A DNA stretch of 64,000 nt from Thioalkalivibrio nitratireducens DSM 14787 (GCF_000321415.2 NC_019902.2:124001-188000), one strand, 5' to 3'; counted from the stretch's first letter, positions 1 through 11,013 are shown. Numbers and translations: made by a program. The notes: a model not told the origin generated them from the letters alone.

Positions 1-255
1 TACCGAATCGTTGCGGGTACCGATATGGACGACGACCGGCAGATCTGCGACCCGGGTGAGGCTTGCGGGGCTTATCCTACGCTGGCCCTGTTCGAACTGC
101 TGCGCGTCGATCGCGATCTCGACGGGATCGACTTCTCCGTCGGCTTCCGCGCCGGGCGGCCGGGTCTCAGCGGCCTGTCGAGCGGTGGCGCGGATGCGCC
201 GGGTGGCGTCGACCGGGTGACCGATCCGCCGGCACCGGGCGTCGCGCGGCCCTGA
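1..255 (+). CDS. C-terminal end of an exported protein (5' end outside window)
   Basis: The first frame is open from base 1 to a TGA at 253-255 and gives the last 84 codons of a longer protein. An aspartate-rich stretch (GTDMDDD) followed by ICDPGEACGAYP resembles a calcium-binding, disulfide-bonded module that I recall from secreted or surface proteins such as S8-type peptidases; this assignment is tentative. The last 40 residues are Gly/Pro/Ala-rich and look like a disordered tail. No domain can be assigned firmly from this fragment. Confidence 0.5.
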   Translation, partial: YRIVAGTDMDDDRQICDPGEACGAYPTLALFELLRVDRDLDGIDFSVGFRAGRPGLSGLSSGGADAPGGVDRVTDPPAPGVARP

Positions 256-584
256 CGCAGTCGGCAGGTGGCTCGGTAGCGGGGGGTTCCGCCCCGGGAA
301 GAGTCCGCCCGGTCCATAGCCGGGACGCCCGGGTTTCCGAATCGCCCGTTACCGCCCATAATCGCAGGGTAATGGGCGAGCTGCGTCCATTGCGGCTAGA
401 CTGTTGGCAGGAGCGATGTGCGGCCTTCAGTGCGGCTCGCAATCCGAAGGCTCGAATAGCCTTCCGGTCCCTGTAACCGAGCTCCGCCCCCCAGCCAAGC
501 GCCGACCGCGAAATCGTGTGGAATCCGCCTGCTCGTGGATTCCCCTGTCGCGCTTATGATGAAACCCAAGGAGACAACACCGTA
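256..584. other. Intergenic region with one inverted repeat
   Basis: No convincing gene. The arms GCCCGTTACC and GGTAATGGGC near 346-375 pair (with one G-T) and could form a hairpin downstream of the partial gene. There is no T-run after it, so it is a weak terminator candidate. Confidence 0.4.
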
Positions 585-854
585 ATGAATGAACCTCAAG
601 CCGTCTCGCCGCGCCGCCGCCTGCAGGAGCTGCTGGCGATACCGGACAGCAAGCGGACCGAGGCCGAATGGGATGAACTGAACGAACTCGAGATCTCGCT
701 CGCGGCCGTGAACCAGATCTCCGCTGGTGGCGATCGGCATCCCCGGACGAACGGCGGTTCCTCGGGCGGGGAGGGCCGATCCGGAAGGGGCTCCAAGGGC
801 CGTAAACCGCAGATGCGTTCCCAGAAGCGGCCACCTCGCGCTGCGGAGTCCTGA
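585..854 (+). CDS. Small basic protein of unknown function (89 aa)
   Basis: The start at 585 is chosen because AAGGAGA lies about ten bases upstream; the open frame extends further 5' but without a ribosome site. The first 45 residues are a mixed-charge, probably helical segment (RRRLQELLAIPDSKRTEAEW). The last 40 residues are Gly/Arg/Lys/Ser-rich and probably disordered, as in nucleic-acid-binding tails. I do not recognise the family. It stands alone upstream of recC in the same direction, separated by 235 bases. Confidence 0.6.
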   Translation: MNEPQAVSPRRRLQELLAIPDSKRTEAEWDELNELEISLAAVNQISAGGDRHPRTNGGSSGGEGRSGRGSKGRKPQMRSQKRPPRAAES

Positions 855-1089
855 ACCCTGCCCCCTGGCGGGGCATGCGGCAAATTTCGTACCCAATCGC
901 TGACCGAACCATCCGCCTCCGCTGGCCGTGAACCGCACGGCCGGCTTGTAGCCACGGCTTTCGCTGGCGCCGGGCTCCTGTCGCCGCGGGCACGACCTGT
1001 GCGTGCTGCGGATGCCTCGGTGCGCCTCACTACCCCGGCCACCGCCCCGGTCTGCTATCGTCCTCCGTGTTTTCCAATGGAGACTGCAA

Positions 1090-4000
1090 ATGGCGGATGC
1101 GGAGTCTCTGGTGCCCGGCTTCATGGTGGTGCACGGCAACCGCATGCACGATCTGCGCGCGCTGGCCGTGGAATGGCTGCGCCGCTACCCGCTGGCGCCG
1201 TTGGAGAACGAGGTCATCCTGGTCCAGAGCAGCGGCATCGCGCAGTGGCTGAAGCTGGCGCTGGCCCGCGATCCAGGGGGGGATGAAGGGGGCTGCGGCA
1301 TCGCCGCCGCGCTGGACGTGCAGCTGCCGGCGCGTTTCCTGTGGTCTGCCTACCGGGCGGTGCTTGGCCCCGACGCACTGCCCGACGAATCGCCGCTCGC
1401 GAAGGCCCCGCTGGTCTGGCGCCTGATGCGCCTGCTGCCCGAATGCCTCGAAGCGCCGGAGTTCGCTGCGCTCGCGCGCTTCCTCGGCGACGATCCCGAC
1501 CTGCGCAAGCGCTGGCAGCTCGCGGGACGCCTCGCGGATCTGTTCGACCAGTACCAGGTCTACCGAGCCGACTGGTTGGAGGACTGGGCCAGTCGGCGGG
1601 ACGTGCTGCGCGACGCGCAGGGGGGCGCCGCGCCCGCTGCCGGAGGGGCAGTGCTGGCAGGCCGCGCTGTGGCGAGCGGTGCTCGACGACCTCGCGCCCG
1701 GGCAGCGGGAGCAGAGCCGCGCTGCGGTGCACCGGCGCTTCATCCCACGGATCCGCGATCTCGACCAACGGCCGCCCGGGTTGCCACGGCGGGTCGTCGT
1801 GTTCGGCATCTCGTCGCTGCCCTCCCAGGCGCTCGAGGCGCTCGAGGCGCTCGGGCGTCTGAGCCAGGTGCTGCTCTGCGTCCACAATCCCTGCGAGCAC
1901 TACTGGGCGGACATCGTGGCCGATCGGGACTTGCTGCGGGCGCAGCGACGGCGCCAGGCCCGCAAGCCGGGCATGCCCGAAGATCTCGGCGAAGCCGACC
2001 TGCATCAGCATGCGCACCCGCTGCTGGCAGCCTGGGGCAAGCAGGGCCGGGATTACATTCGCCTGCTCGACGAGCATGACGATCCGCAGCGCTATGGGCA
2101 CCTGCTCGAGGCGCTGCGCTGGCAGCGGATCGACGTGTTCGAGCCCCATGGCGGTACGACGCTGCTGAACCAGCTGCAGGACGACATCCGCGAGCTCCGG
2201 CCGCTGCACGAGACGTGCGTGCACTGGCCGGCGGTGAACCCGGCCCGCGATGAATCGCTGCGCTTTCATATCGCGCACAGCCCCCAGCGCGAAGTGGAGG
2301 TGCTGCACGACCGATTGCTCGATCGATTCCAGCGCGACCCCGAACTGCGCCCGCGCGACGTAATCGTGATGGTGCCGGATGTCGAGACCTACGCGCCGCA
2401 CGTTCAGGCGGTCTTCGGCCAGATCGACCCCGGGGATCCGCGTCATATCCCGTTCGCACTGTCGGACCGCAGCCGGCGCGGCCGCGAACCCCTGCTGGTG
2501 GCATTGGAGCGTCTGCTGGCACTGCCCGAGTCGCGGCTCGCGGTCAGCGATCTGCTCGATCTGCTCGAGGTGCCGGCTGTGCGGCGGCGCTTCGGCATCG
2601 GTGCCCAGCAGCTGTACCTGCTGCATGCCTGGATCGAGGGCTCCGGCATCCGCTGGGGGCTGGACGGCGCCCAGCGCGCCAGCCTCGGGCTGCCCGGCGG
2701 GCTCGAGCAGAACACCTGGCGTTTCGGCCTGCGCCGGATGCTGCTGGGCTATGCGGTCGCAGGGCCGGGAACCCCATCCGTGGATTGGTCCGGCATCGAA
2801 CCCTACGACGAGGTCGGGGGCCTCGATGCCGCGATGGTGGGGCAGCTGGATGCACTGCTGTCGGCGCTTGCGCGCTGGTGGTCGCGCTTGCGGCAGGACG
2901 CGATACCGGCACAGTGGGGCGATCGGCTGCGCATGCTGCTCGCAGACTTCTTCGCGGCCGAGGACGAGCGCGAACAGGGGTTGCTGAGCCAACTGGACGA
3001 GGCACTGGAGGCATGGGAAGGAGCGTGCGCGTTGGCCCGCTTGGAAGAAACGTTGCCGCTGGCGGTGGTACGCGACAGCTGGCTCGCGGCCGTCGACGAA
3101 CCCGGGCTGGCGCAGCGTTTCCTTGGCGGGGCGGTGAACTTCTGCACGCTGATGCCGATGCGAGCGATCCCGTTCCGGGTGGTCTGCCTGTTGGGGATGA
3201 ATGACGGTGACTACCCGCGCATTCCGACGCCGATGGATTTCGACCTGATGGCGGGAAACTACCGGCCCGGGGACCGTTCCCGGCGTGAAGACGACCGCTA
3301 CCTGTTCCTGGAGGCGCTGCTCTCGGCGCGCGAGCAGCTGCACCTGAGCTGGGTCGGGCGCAGCGTGCGTGACAACGCCCCGCGTCCGCCATCGGTACTG
3401 GTCACGCAGCTGCGCGATCACCTCGCCGCCGGCTGGCGCCTCGCGGAACCGGCTGCGGGCGACGGGACCGGCGCCGAAGGGCCGTGGCTGCTGCGGGCGC
3501 TGACCGCCGAGCACCCGCTGCAGCCATTCAGCCCCCGAAACTTTCCGTCGGACGGCACCGGCCCGCTGTTCACCTACGCCCGCGAGTGGAACGCGGTTCA
3601 TGCGCCGCGATCGCAAGGCCGATCGGGTGTGGGCGAACCCGGGGATCCCGGCGAAAGGCCCGCGATCGGGCAGCCCCTGGCCGAACGGCCGGCCGATGCC
3701 CCGCTGGCGCCGGAGGATCTCGGCGGATTTCTGCGCAACCCTGTGAAGAGCTTCTTCAATCGCAGGCTCGGAGTCTTCTTCGACGAAGAGACCCCCGCAG
3801 CCGAGGACCAGGAGCCGTTCGTGCTGGATGGTCTCAGCCGCTGGTCGGCGCGCGATTACCTCGTGGGCAACGCGCTCGCCGACCCCGACTCCCCGGAACG
3901 CTGGGAGGCCAGTCTCACCGCTGCGCTGGCAACGCTGCGTCGGTCCGGGCAGCTCCCGCTCGCTGGCCTCGGGTCTATCGTCGCCGACGAGTTGCGCAGC

Positions 4001-4639
4001 GAGATCGGCGATCTGCTGGAGCGTTACCGTGAGGCCATCGCACGTCTGCCGCGGCGCGTCGAACGGCCGGAGCAGGTGCGTTTCGAGCATGCGGGCCTCG
4101 TGGTCGAGGGAATGCTGACCGGCCTGCGCGCGGAAGCCACCGGCGCCCCGGCGCTGCTTCGCCACCGCGCCGGGCCGCTGCGGGGCAAGGTGCCCGCTTG
4201 GCGCTACGACGTGTTCGCCCATGCCTGGGTCACGCACCTGCTGGCCAATGCTTCGGGACTGGAGCTGACGACGGTGCTGGTCGGAACCGACACCGGTCTG
4301 GACTGGGCGCCGGTGCCCGCGGCCGATGCCGCTGACGCGCTGCGGAGTTTGCTGGACGGCTGGAGTGCGGGCCAGCGGAGCCCCCTGCCGGTGGCCTGCC
4401 AGACCGCCTGCGCATGGCTGGAAGCCGAGGCGGCGGGCAAGGATCCCGGCGCGGCTGCAGCAGGCGCCTACGAGGGGGGCTGGCAGTCGGCCGGGGAGCT
4501 CGGCCGCAGCCCTTACCATGCCCGCGCCTTCCCGAGCGCCGGGCATCTGCTCGGGGCGGAGGGTTTCGTGCACTGGGCCCACGCGCTGTACCGGCCATTG
4601 TTCGGGGCGGTGCATGTGGCCGCGGAGACGGCCGCATGA
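1090..4639 (+). pseudogene. recC: recC, exodeoxyribonuclease V gamma subunit, with one frameshift
   Basis: RecC is the Chi-recognising scaffold of RecBCD, which resects double-strand breaks and loads RecA. The N-terminus reads in one frame from 1090 and contains the family segments VHGNRMHDLRALA, ILVQSSGIAQWLKLAL and QLPARFLW. The remainder, from about RPLPEGQCWQAALW to the TGA at 4637-4639, is in the next frame and runs about 1,000 codons. The switch lies at the six-G run 1620-1625: removing one G restores a normal RecC of about 1,180 residues. The downstream part is intact and the operon is otherwise undamaged, so this may be a sequencing error rather than a real lesion. The stop overlaps the recB start (ATGA). 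Confidence 0.85.
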
Positions 4640-7600
4640 CCGTCGGATACCGGACGGCAGATGCCGGGGCCGCCACGCCCCCGCTGCGGGATCCGGGCGA
4701 CCTGCCGCTGTTCGGCAGCCGGCTGATCGAGGCGAGCGCCGGCACCGGCAAGACCTACACCATCGCCGGGCTGTACCTGCGGCTGGTGCTGGGGCACGGC
4801 GGCGAGCGGGCCTTCGACCGGCCGCTGTCGCCGCCCGAGATCCTGGTGGTCACCTTCACCGATGCCGCGACGCAGGAGCTGCGCGCCCGGATCCAGGATC
4901 GGCTGCTCGAGGCGGCGCGCCATTTTCGCGGCGCCGCCCCGGCCGAACCGGATCCTTCGCTGCGGCGCCTGCTCGACGATCATCCGGACCCCGGGCAGCG
5001 CGCCGCGGGTGCCCGGCGGCTGGAGGCGGCCGCCGAGTGGATGGACGAGGCGGCGGTCTCGACCATCCACGGCTGGTGCTACCGGATGCTGCGCGAGCAT
5101 GCGTTCGACAGCGGCAGTCTGTTCGATCAGCAGCTGGAGGCGGATCTCTCCGACCTGCGGTCAGAGGCGGTGCGGGACTACTGGCGCACGATGATCTACC
5201 CGCAGCCTCCCGCGCGGCTGGGCCTGTTGTGTTCGATCATGGGTCAGGATCCGCAGGCGTTGGAGGCGCGAATCGGTGCACTGCTGGAGAGGGAGCCGCC
5301 TGGTGCCGCGGCCCTGCCTGAACTCGAGGCCCTGCTGGACCGGCGGCTGGACCAGGTCGCACAGCGCAAGGCCCCGTGGCGTGACGACTTCGATGCGGTG
5401 GCGGAGAGCTTCCGAGCTGCACTGCCGGCGCTGAACGGGAACAAATATCGCAACGCCGAGGACCTGCTCGAGAAGATGCGCGAATGGTCGCTTCATCCCG
5501 GGGCAGAACCTCCGCACGGGAATCTTGCCGAACGCTTCAGCCTGCAGGGCATGCGCGAGCGCCTGAAGCAGGGACGGGACCTGCCGGCGGATCTGCACCC
5601 CGCTTTCGCCGGGCTGGACGGCTACGCCGGCGAACGCGACGACACGCCGGGGCAGGTACTTGCCCATGCCGCAGCCTGGGTGCGCCACCGCTTTGAGCGC
5701 GAGCGGCAGCGGCGCGCGCAGCTGGGTTTCGAAGACCTGCTGCAGGGCCTGGACACCGCGCTGATCGGGCCAGGAGGGCCGCAGCTCGCCGAGACCATCC
5801 GCAGCCAGTTCCCGGTCGCGATGATCGACGAGTTTCAGGACACCGATCCGGTGCAGTACCGGATCTTCGAGCGCATCTACCGGGTCGCGGAGAACCGCCC
5901 GGAACAGGGCGTGTTCCTGATCGGCGACCCGAAGCAGTCGATCTATGCGTTCCGCGGCGCCGACATCCACAGCTACCTGCGCGCCCGTGCCGCGACCTCC
6001 GGGCGCCACTACACGCTGGCGACGAACTTCCGGGCTACCGGATCGTTCGTGCAAGCGTGCAACCGGCTGTTTGCCCATGCCGAGGGGCACCCGCAGGGCG
6101 CGTTCCTGTTCCGCACGCCGGAGGGCGAGAATCCCGTTCCGTTCGAGGGCGTGGCCGCGCACGGTCTCGGCGAGTCGCTGCGGATCTCGGGGCAGCCGGT
6201 ACCGGCGCTGACGCTCGCGTTCGTCGACGACGGCGCGGCGGTCGGGAAGGGGACCTACCTAGGCACGATGGCCGAACGCTGTGCCAGCGAGATGGTGGCG
6301 CTGCTGCAGGCCGGTCAGGATGGCCAAGGCGGCTTCCTCGGGAACGGCGGGCTGCGTCCGCTGCAGCCTTCGGATCTGGCGGTGCTGGTGCGTAACCGCA
6401 ACGAGGCGGAAGCGATCCGTGGCGCGCTGGAGCGGCGCGGCGTGCGCAGCGTCTACCTGTCCGACCGAGAATCGGTGTTCGACACCCCCGAGGCAGCCGA
6501 CCTGCTGCGCTGGCTGCGCGCCTGCGCCGAGCCCGAGTCGGAACGGCTGTTGCGCGCTGCGCTGGCGACCGCGACGCTGGACCTGGACCCCGAGCAGATG
6601 GACCGCCTGAACCACGACGAGGCCCACTGGGAGGAGCGGGTGCTCGAGTTCCGGGAATACCGGAGGATCTGGCGCGAGCAGGGGGTATTGCCGATGCTGC
6701 GCCGCCTGCTGCACGCATTCGAACTGCCTGCCACGCTGCTGCAGCGGCCCGACCGCGGCGAGCGCGCGCTGACGAACCTGCTGCACCTGAGCGAACTGCT
6801 GCAGGCGGCGGCCGGGGAACTCGATGGCGAGCAGGCGCTGATCCGCCATCTCGCGGAACACCTCGACGGCCGGGGCGCGGGGAGCGACGAGCAGATCCTG
6901 CGGCTGGAAAGCGACGAGGGCTTGGTCCAGGTGGTGACCATTCACAAGTCGAAGGGATTGCAGTATCCACTGGTGTTCCTGCCGTTCATCTGTACCTTTC
7001 GCCAGGTCGATGGGAAAGCGCTTCCGCTTGTTTACCGCGACGACGCCGGTCAGTCCTGCCTGACCTGGCACCCCGAGTCCGCGCAGGTGGAACTGGCCGA
7101 TCGCGAGCGCCTGGCCGAGGACCTGCGGCTGCTGTATGTCGCGGTGACCCGCGCCCGGCACTCCTGCTGGTTGGGGATCGCGCCGCTTCGGGTTGGCAGC
7201 GGATCGGCGAGCCAGCTGCATCTGAGTGGCTTCGGCTACCTGCTGTCCGGTGGCGCCGAGATCCCGCCCGGCGGCGTGCGGGCGCAGTTGCAGCGATTGG
7301 CCGGTGACTCGGCCGATATCGCGGTACGCCCGGTGCCTGAGCCGCGGGACGAGCGCTTTCGCATCGTGGCCGCGGCGACCGGTGTCGGTCGTGCCCGCGA
7401 GCCGCTGCGCGCGGCGCGCGAGCACTGGTGGATCGCCAGCTACAGCGCGTTGCGCGCCGCCGATGCGCTGTCCGGGTCGATGACCGCGCCGCCGGACGCC
7501 GCCGACACTGCGCTGGAGGACCGGTTCCCCGAGATCGCGGACGAACCGGCGGCAGGCGGCCACGACGCGGGCGATACCGAGACGGGTCTGCACCGCTTTC

Positions 7601-8337
7601 CCCGTGGCCCCGAGCCCGGAACCTTTCTGCACGGCCTGCTAGAATGGGCCGCGCGCGAGGGCTTTGCCGCCGTGGTCCGGGATCCCGCGCTGCTGCGCGA
7701 CACCGTTGCCCGGCGTTGCCGCCGGCGTGGCTGGGGGCACTGGGTCGAGCCGGTCAGCCGGTGGCTGCACCGGCTGCTGACCGAGCCGCTGGTGCTGCCC
7801 GATTGCGACACGCCTGCACGGCTGTGCGAGCTGTCTGTGTTCCAGCCGGAGATGGAGTTCTGGTTCGAGACGCACTGGGTCGATGCCCAGCGCATCGACC
7901 GGCTGGTGCGGGCGCAGACGCTCGGCGGTGCCGCGCGGCCCGAACTGGCGCCAGTCCTGCTGAACGGGATGCTGAAGGGGTTCATCGACCTGGTGTTCGA
8001 GCACGAGGGGCGCTATTTCACGCTGGACTACAAGTCCAACTGGCTCGGCCCGGGGCCGGCGCACTACGCACCGCAGCGGGTTGCGGCGCAGGTACTGGCG
8101 CACCGCTACGACCTGCAGTACCTGCTCTATACCCTGGCGCTGCACCGGCAGCTGCATGCACGGTTGCTGGACTACGACCCCGACCGGCACCTGGGCGGTG
8201 CGCTGACGTGGTTCCTCCGCGGTGTCGATGCCCCGCGGGCGGGCCTGCATGCGGATCGACCGCCCGGGGCGCTGGTCGATGCGCTGGATCAGACGATCCG
8301 CTCGGCACCGGACGCCGCCGCGGGAGATGCCGCATGA
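4636..8337 (+). CDS. recB: RecB, exodeoxyribonuclease V beta subunit (helicase-nuclease)
   Basis: This 1,233-residue protein is the SF1A 3'-5' helicase and nuclease subunit of RecBCD. Walker A is EASAGTGKT (residues 32-40), helicase motif II is MIDEFQDTDPVQ (from 396), and a later helicase motif reads HKSKGLQYPLVF. The C-terminal nuclease has GFIDLVF (Asp1118) and LDYKSNW (Asp1131, Lys1133); the 13-residue and 2-residue spacings match the known catalytic Asp/Asp/Lys of E. coli RecB. The start ATG overlaps the recC stop and the stop overlaps the recD start, so the three genes are translationally coupled. The frame extends upstream inside recC, but that part has RecC-frame content and is rejected. 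Confidence 0.97.
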   Translation: MTVGYRTADAGAATPPLRDPGDLPLFGSRLIEASAGTGKTYTIAGLYLRLVLGHGGERAFDRPLSPPEILVVTFTDAATQELRARIQDRLLEAARHFRGAAPAEPDPSLRRLLDDHPDPGQRAAGARRLEAAAEWMDEAAVSTIHGWCYRMLREHAFDSGSLFDQQLEADLSDLRSEAVRDYWRTMIYPQPPARLGLLCSIMGQDPQALEARIGALLEREPPGAAALPELEALLDRRLDQVAQRKAPWRDDFDAVAESFRAALPALNGNKYRNAEDLLEKMREWSLHPGAEPPHGNLAERFSLQGMRERLKQGRDLPADLHPAFAGLDGYAGERDDTPGQVLAHAAAWVRHRFERERQRRAQLGFEDLLQGLDTALIGPGGPQLAETIRSQFPVAMIDEFQDTDPVQYRIFERIYRVAENRPEQGVFLIGDPKQSIYAFRGADIHSYLRARAATSGRHYTLATNFRATGSFVQACNRLFAHAEGHPQGAFLFRTPEGENPVPFEGVAAHGLGESLRISGQPVPALTLAFVDDGAAVGKGTYLGTMAERCASEMVALLQAGQDGQGGFLGNGGLRPLQPSDLAVLVRNRNEAEAIRGALERRGVRSVYLSDRESVFDTPEAADLLRWLRACAEPESERLLRAALATATLDLDPEQMDRLNHDEAHWEERVLEFREYRRIWREQGVLPMLRRLLHAFELPATLLQRPDRGERALTNLLHLSELLQAAAGELDGEQALIRHLAEHLDGRGAGSDEQILRLESDEGLVQVVTIHKSKGLQYPLVFLPFICTFRQVDGKALPLVYRDDAGQSCLTWHPESAQVELADRERLAEDLRLLYVAVTRARHSCWLGIAPLRVGSGSASQLHLSGFGYLLSGGAEIPPGGVRAQLQRLAGDSADIAVRPVPEPRDERFRIVAAATGVGRAREPLRAAREHWWIASYSALRAADALSGSMTAPPDAADTALEDRFPEIADEPAAGGHDAGDTETGLHRFPRGPEPGTFLHGLLEWAAREGFAAVVRDPALLRDTVARRCRRRGWGHWVEPVSRWLHRLLTEPLVLPDCDTPARLCELSVFQPEMEFWFETHWVDAQRIDRLVRAQTLGGAARPELAPVLLNGMLKGFIDLVFEHEGRYFTLDYKSNWLGPGPAHYAPQRVAAQVLAHRYDLQYLLYTLALHRQLHARLLDYDPDRHLGGALTWFLRGVDAPRAGLHADRPPGALVDALDQTIRSAPDAAAGDAA

Positions 8338-10448
8338 GCCGACCCGTGGCCGCTGCGGCCCTAGCGTCGGCCGACGCGCTGCTGGACCTGCTGGATCGGT
8401 GGGTCGAGCATGGCTGGCTGCGGGCCCTAGATCGTGCGCTCGCACGCTTCCTGCGCGAGCAGGTACCGGAGGCCGCGCCGCTGCTGCTGCTCGGCGCGGC
8501 ACTAGCGAGCCATCAACTGGGCCGGGGGCACGCCTGCCTGGACCTGGAAGCGGCACTGGACGCCCCGGACCGGACGCTGTCGCTGCCGCCGGATGGCGAA
8601 CCGGGAGAGGATCCCCCGGTTCGGCCGGCGGCGCTGCTCGCGCCGGTCACGCTGCAGGACTGGACCGCATCCCTGGATCACCCGGCACTGGTGGCCCCTG
8701 CCGCCGGGGCGACGCCGCTGGTGCTGGACCGCGGCCGGCTCTACCTGCGCCGGCTCTGGGAATGCGAGCAGCGTATCGCGGAGTCGGTCGCTGAACGCGT
8801 CGCCTGGTTCAGCGAGCTGCGTTCCGGTCTGGATCCGGCCGCGATGCGGACCTGGCTCGATCACCTGTTCGGGGCCCGGACGGAGCGCGAGATCGACTGG
8901 CAGCGCGCGGCCTGCGCGCTGGCGGCGGCCGGAGCCTTCGGCGTAATCACCGGCGGACCGGGCACCGGCAAGACCACCACGGTGGTGCGCCTGCTCGCGC
9001 TGTTGCAGGCACTGCAGCTCGAGCGCGCGTCTGCGTTGCCGCTGCGCATCCGCATGGCCGCGCCTACGGGCAAGGCCGCTGCCCGCCTGAACGCCTCGGT
9101 GGCCGGCGCCGTGCATGCGCTCAGCCTGCCGGACGACGAATGCGGGGCGCGGATCCGCGCCGCGATCCCGGCCGAGGTCAGCACGGTGCACCGGCTGCTG
9201 GGGAGCCGGCCCGGCAGCCGCCGGTACCGGCACCATGCGGGCAACCCGCTGCCGCTGGATGTGCTGGTGGTCGACGAGGCGTCGATGATCGACATGGAGC
9301 TGATGACCTCCGTGGTCCAGGCGCTGCCGACCGCGGCGCGGTTGATCCTGCTGGGGGACAAAGATCAGCTCGCATCGGTGGAGGCCGGCGCGGTGCTCGG
9401 CGAGATCTGTGCACGCGCCGGTGCCGGGCATTACTCGCCCGCGACGAGCCGCTGGCTGGAGGCGGTCAGCGGCGAGCGGATCCCCGATAGGCTTCGGAAC
9501 CCGGCCGGCGGACCGCTGGACCAGCACGTCGTGATGCTCCGGCGCAGTTACCGTTTCGGCGAGAGCAGCGCGATCGGCCGTCTGGCCCGCTCGGTGAACG
9601 CGGGTGACGCGGAGGCGGCCCGGGCCATCGTGTCGGGCAGCGGGGCGTTGCCCGATCTCGCCGCGGTCTCGCTGAACGGTCCCGAGGACGCGGTATTCGA
9701 GCGCTATGTGCTTCACGGCCGCGACGATGCCGCGCGGGACCGACGAAGAGACGACCTGCCCACCGGTCAAGCGCACTACCTGAGGCTGATGCGCAGCCTG
9801 GATCCGGGCGACGACGCGGTGCCGGACGCGACCAATCGCTGGGCCGGGCAGGTCCTGGATGCGCATTCGGGGTTTCAGCTGCTGAGCGCGGTGCGCCGTG
9901 GCCCCTGGGGGGTCGAGACGCTGAACCGCCGCATCGAGGCCGCACTGCGCTCGGAGGGCCTGATTCCCTCGAGCGGGATCTGGTACGCGGGACGACCGGT
10001 GATCGTGACCGCGAACGACTACGGGCTCGGCCTGATGAACGGAGATATCGGGGTCACGCTTGCCCGCCCCATGGCAGAGGCGGATGGACGCCGGGTGCGT
10101 GCGCTGCGCGTCGCGTTTCCGGCTGGCGACGGCAGCGGCCGGGTGCGCTGGTTCGTGCCGAGCCGGCTGGTGAACGTCGAGACGGTCTACGCGATGACAG
10201 TGCACAAGGCGCAGGGATCGGAGTTCGACCACGCGGCCCTGCTGCTGCCCGAGCGTGAGAACCCGGTCCTGACGCGGGAACTGCTGTACACGGCGATCAC
10301 GCGCGCGCGGTGCTGGTTCACCCTGATCGAACCGCGGGCGGGGGTCCTGGAGCAGGCCGTCCGCCGCCGCGTGCTACGCGGTACCGGCCTCGGCGACGCG
10401 CTGCGCGGGCGCATGTCGGGGCAGCACATCTCGGGTGGCGGACGATGA
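8334..10448 (+). CDS. recD: RecD, exodeoxyribonuclease V alpha subunit (5'-3' helicase)
   Basis: This 704-residue protein is the fast 5'-3' SF1B helicase of RecBCD. Walker A is GGPGTGKTTT (from residue 207), Walker B is VVDEASMIDME, and a late helicase motif reads MTVHKAQGSEFDHAALLLP, followed by LLYTAITRARCW. The N-terminal 200 residues are the RecD domain that contacts RecC. A loop of about 60 residues (around 460-500 in the protein) is Arg/Asp-rich. The ATG at 8334 overlaps the recB TGA. With recC and recB it forms a complete set in the order recC-recB-recD without the ptrA gene seen in E. coli. Confidence 0.96.
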   Translation: MSRPVAAAALASADALLDLLDRWVEHGWLRALDRALARFLREQVPEAAPLLLLGAALASHQLGRGHACLDLEAALDAPDRTLSLPPDGEPGEDPPVRPAALLAPVTLQDWTASLDHPALVAPAAGATPLVLDRGRLYLRRLWECEQRIAESVAERVAWFSELRSGLDPAAMRTWLDHLFGARTEREIDWQRAACALAAAGAFGVITGGPGTGKTTTVVRLLALLQALQLERASALPLRIRMAAPTGKAAARLNASVAGAVHALSLPDDECGARIRAAIPAEVSTVHRLLGSRPGSRRYRHHAGNPLPLDVLVVDEASMIDMELMTSVVQALPTAARLILLGDKDQLASVEAGAVLGEICARAGAGHYSPATSRWLEAVSGERIPDRLRNPAGGPLDQHVVMLRRSYRFGESSAIGRLARSVNAGDAEAARAIVSGSGALPDLAAVSLNGPEDAVFERYVLHGRDDAARDRRRDDLPTGQAHYLRLMRSLDPGDDAVPDATNRWAGQVLDAHSGFQLLSAVRRGPWGVETLNRRIEAALRSEGLIPSSGIWYAGRPVIVTANDYGLGLMNGDIGVTLARPMAEADGRRVRALRVAFPAGDGSGRVRWFVPSRLVNVETVYAMTVHKAQGSEFDHAALLLPERENPVLTRELLYTAITRARCWFTLIEPRAGVLEQAVRRRVLRGTGLGDALRGRMSGQHISGGGR

Positions 10449-10530
10449 TGACTGCACAGGCTCACGGAGTCGCCGCCGTCGCGTGCCGGTGGTTCTGCCC
10501 ACAGGACCTCGCGTCGGAAGGAGCTGCACG

Positions 10531-11013
10531 ATGACCGTCGGGCCCGCGCCGCCGCGGCCGGATCCCGCGCTGCTTGCCGCCTATCGCGCGGCGGAATACG
10601 TAGTGCCGATCGGTTCCCGGGTCTGCCGACTGCGGATCGGGCAGCCGGTGCCGGAATCGATGCAGCAATGGCTCGCCGCCCGGGGGGGCGCGGGATGGAT
10701 CAGCGCGTGCAACCCGGGCAGCCGCCCGCTGACTCTGCTGGAGAATCTGCGGCGCCACCAGGATCTGTTTCGATGTCTACAGGCCGAAGGCTTCGATGCA
10801 CTGGTCGGCTATGCCACCGACCCTGCAGGCCAGTGGCCCGACGAAACCAGCCTGCTGGTTCCGGATATCGCGCTGGAGCGGTTGAATCGGCTCGCGCTGG
10901 ACTTCGGCCAGGTCGCGTTCCTCTGGCTGGAACGCGCGCAGCCGCCCCGGATGTGGCTCGCAGATCCGGGCGACCCGCTGCCGGATCCGCTTGCTCCTCC
11001 TCCCTCTCGCTAG
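10531..11013 (+). CDS. DUF3293 family protein
   Basis: A 160-residue cytosolic protein. The motifs WISACNPGSRPLT, NLRRHQDLFRCL, AGQWPDETSLLVPDI and DFGQVAFLWLE match the DUF3293 family, whose function is unknown. The start at 10531 has GGAAGGAG about seven bases upstream; the frame is open 32 codons further 5' but that part overlaps the end of recD and is Arg-rich filler. It follows recD by 82 bases on the same strand and may be co-transcribed, though no link to repair is known. Confidence 0.8.
   Translation: MTVGPAPPRPDPALLAAYRAAEYVVPIGSRVCRLRIGQPVPESMQQWLAARGGAGWISACNPGSRPLTLLENLRRHQDLFRCLQAEGFDALVGYATDPAGQWPDETSLLVPDIALERLNRLALDFGQVAFLWLERAQPPRMWLADPGDPLPDPLAPPPSR

Noticed and set aside
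1618-1630. Programmed ribosomal frameshift in recC
   Set aside because: No slippery heptamer with a downstream pseudoknot is apparent and recC is not known to use frameshifting. An indel in the G-run is simpler.
1214-4615. Very long antisense open frame opposite recC
   Set aside because: It is a shadow frame caused by high GC and strong codon bias. The plus-strand frame has RecC motifs and the antisense protein has no recognisable domain. The same applies to the long antisense frames opposite mrfA, lldP, murJ and ileS.
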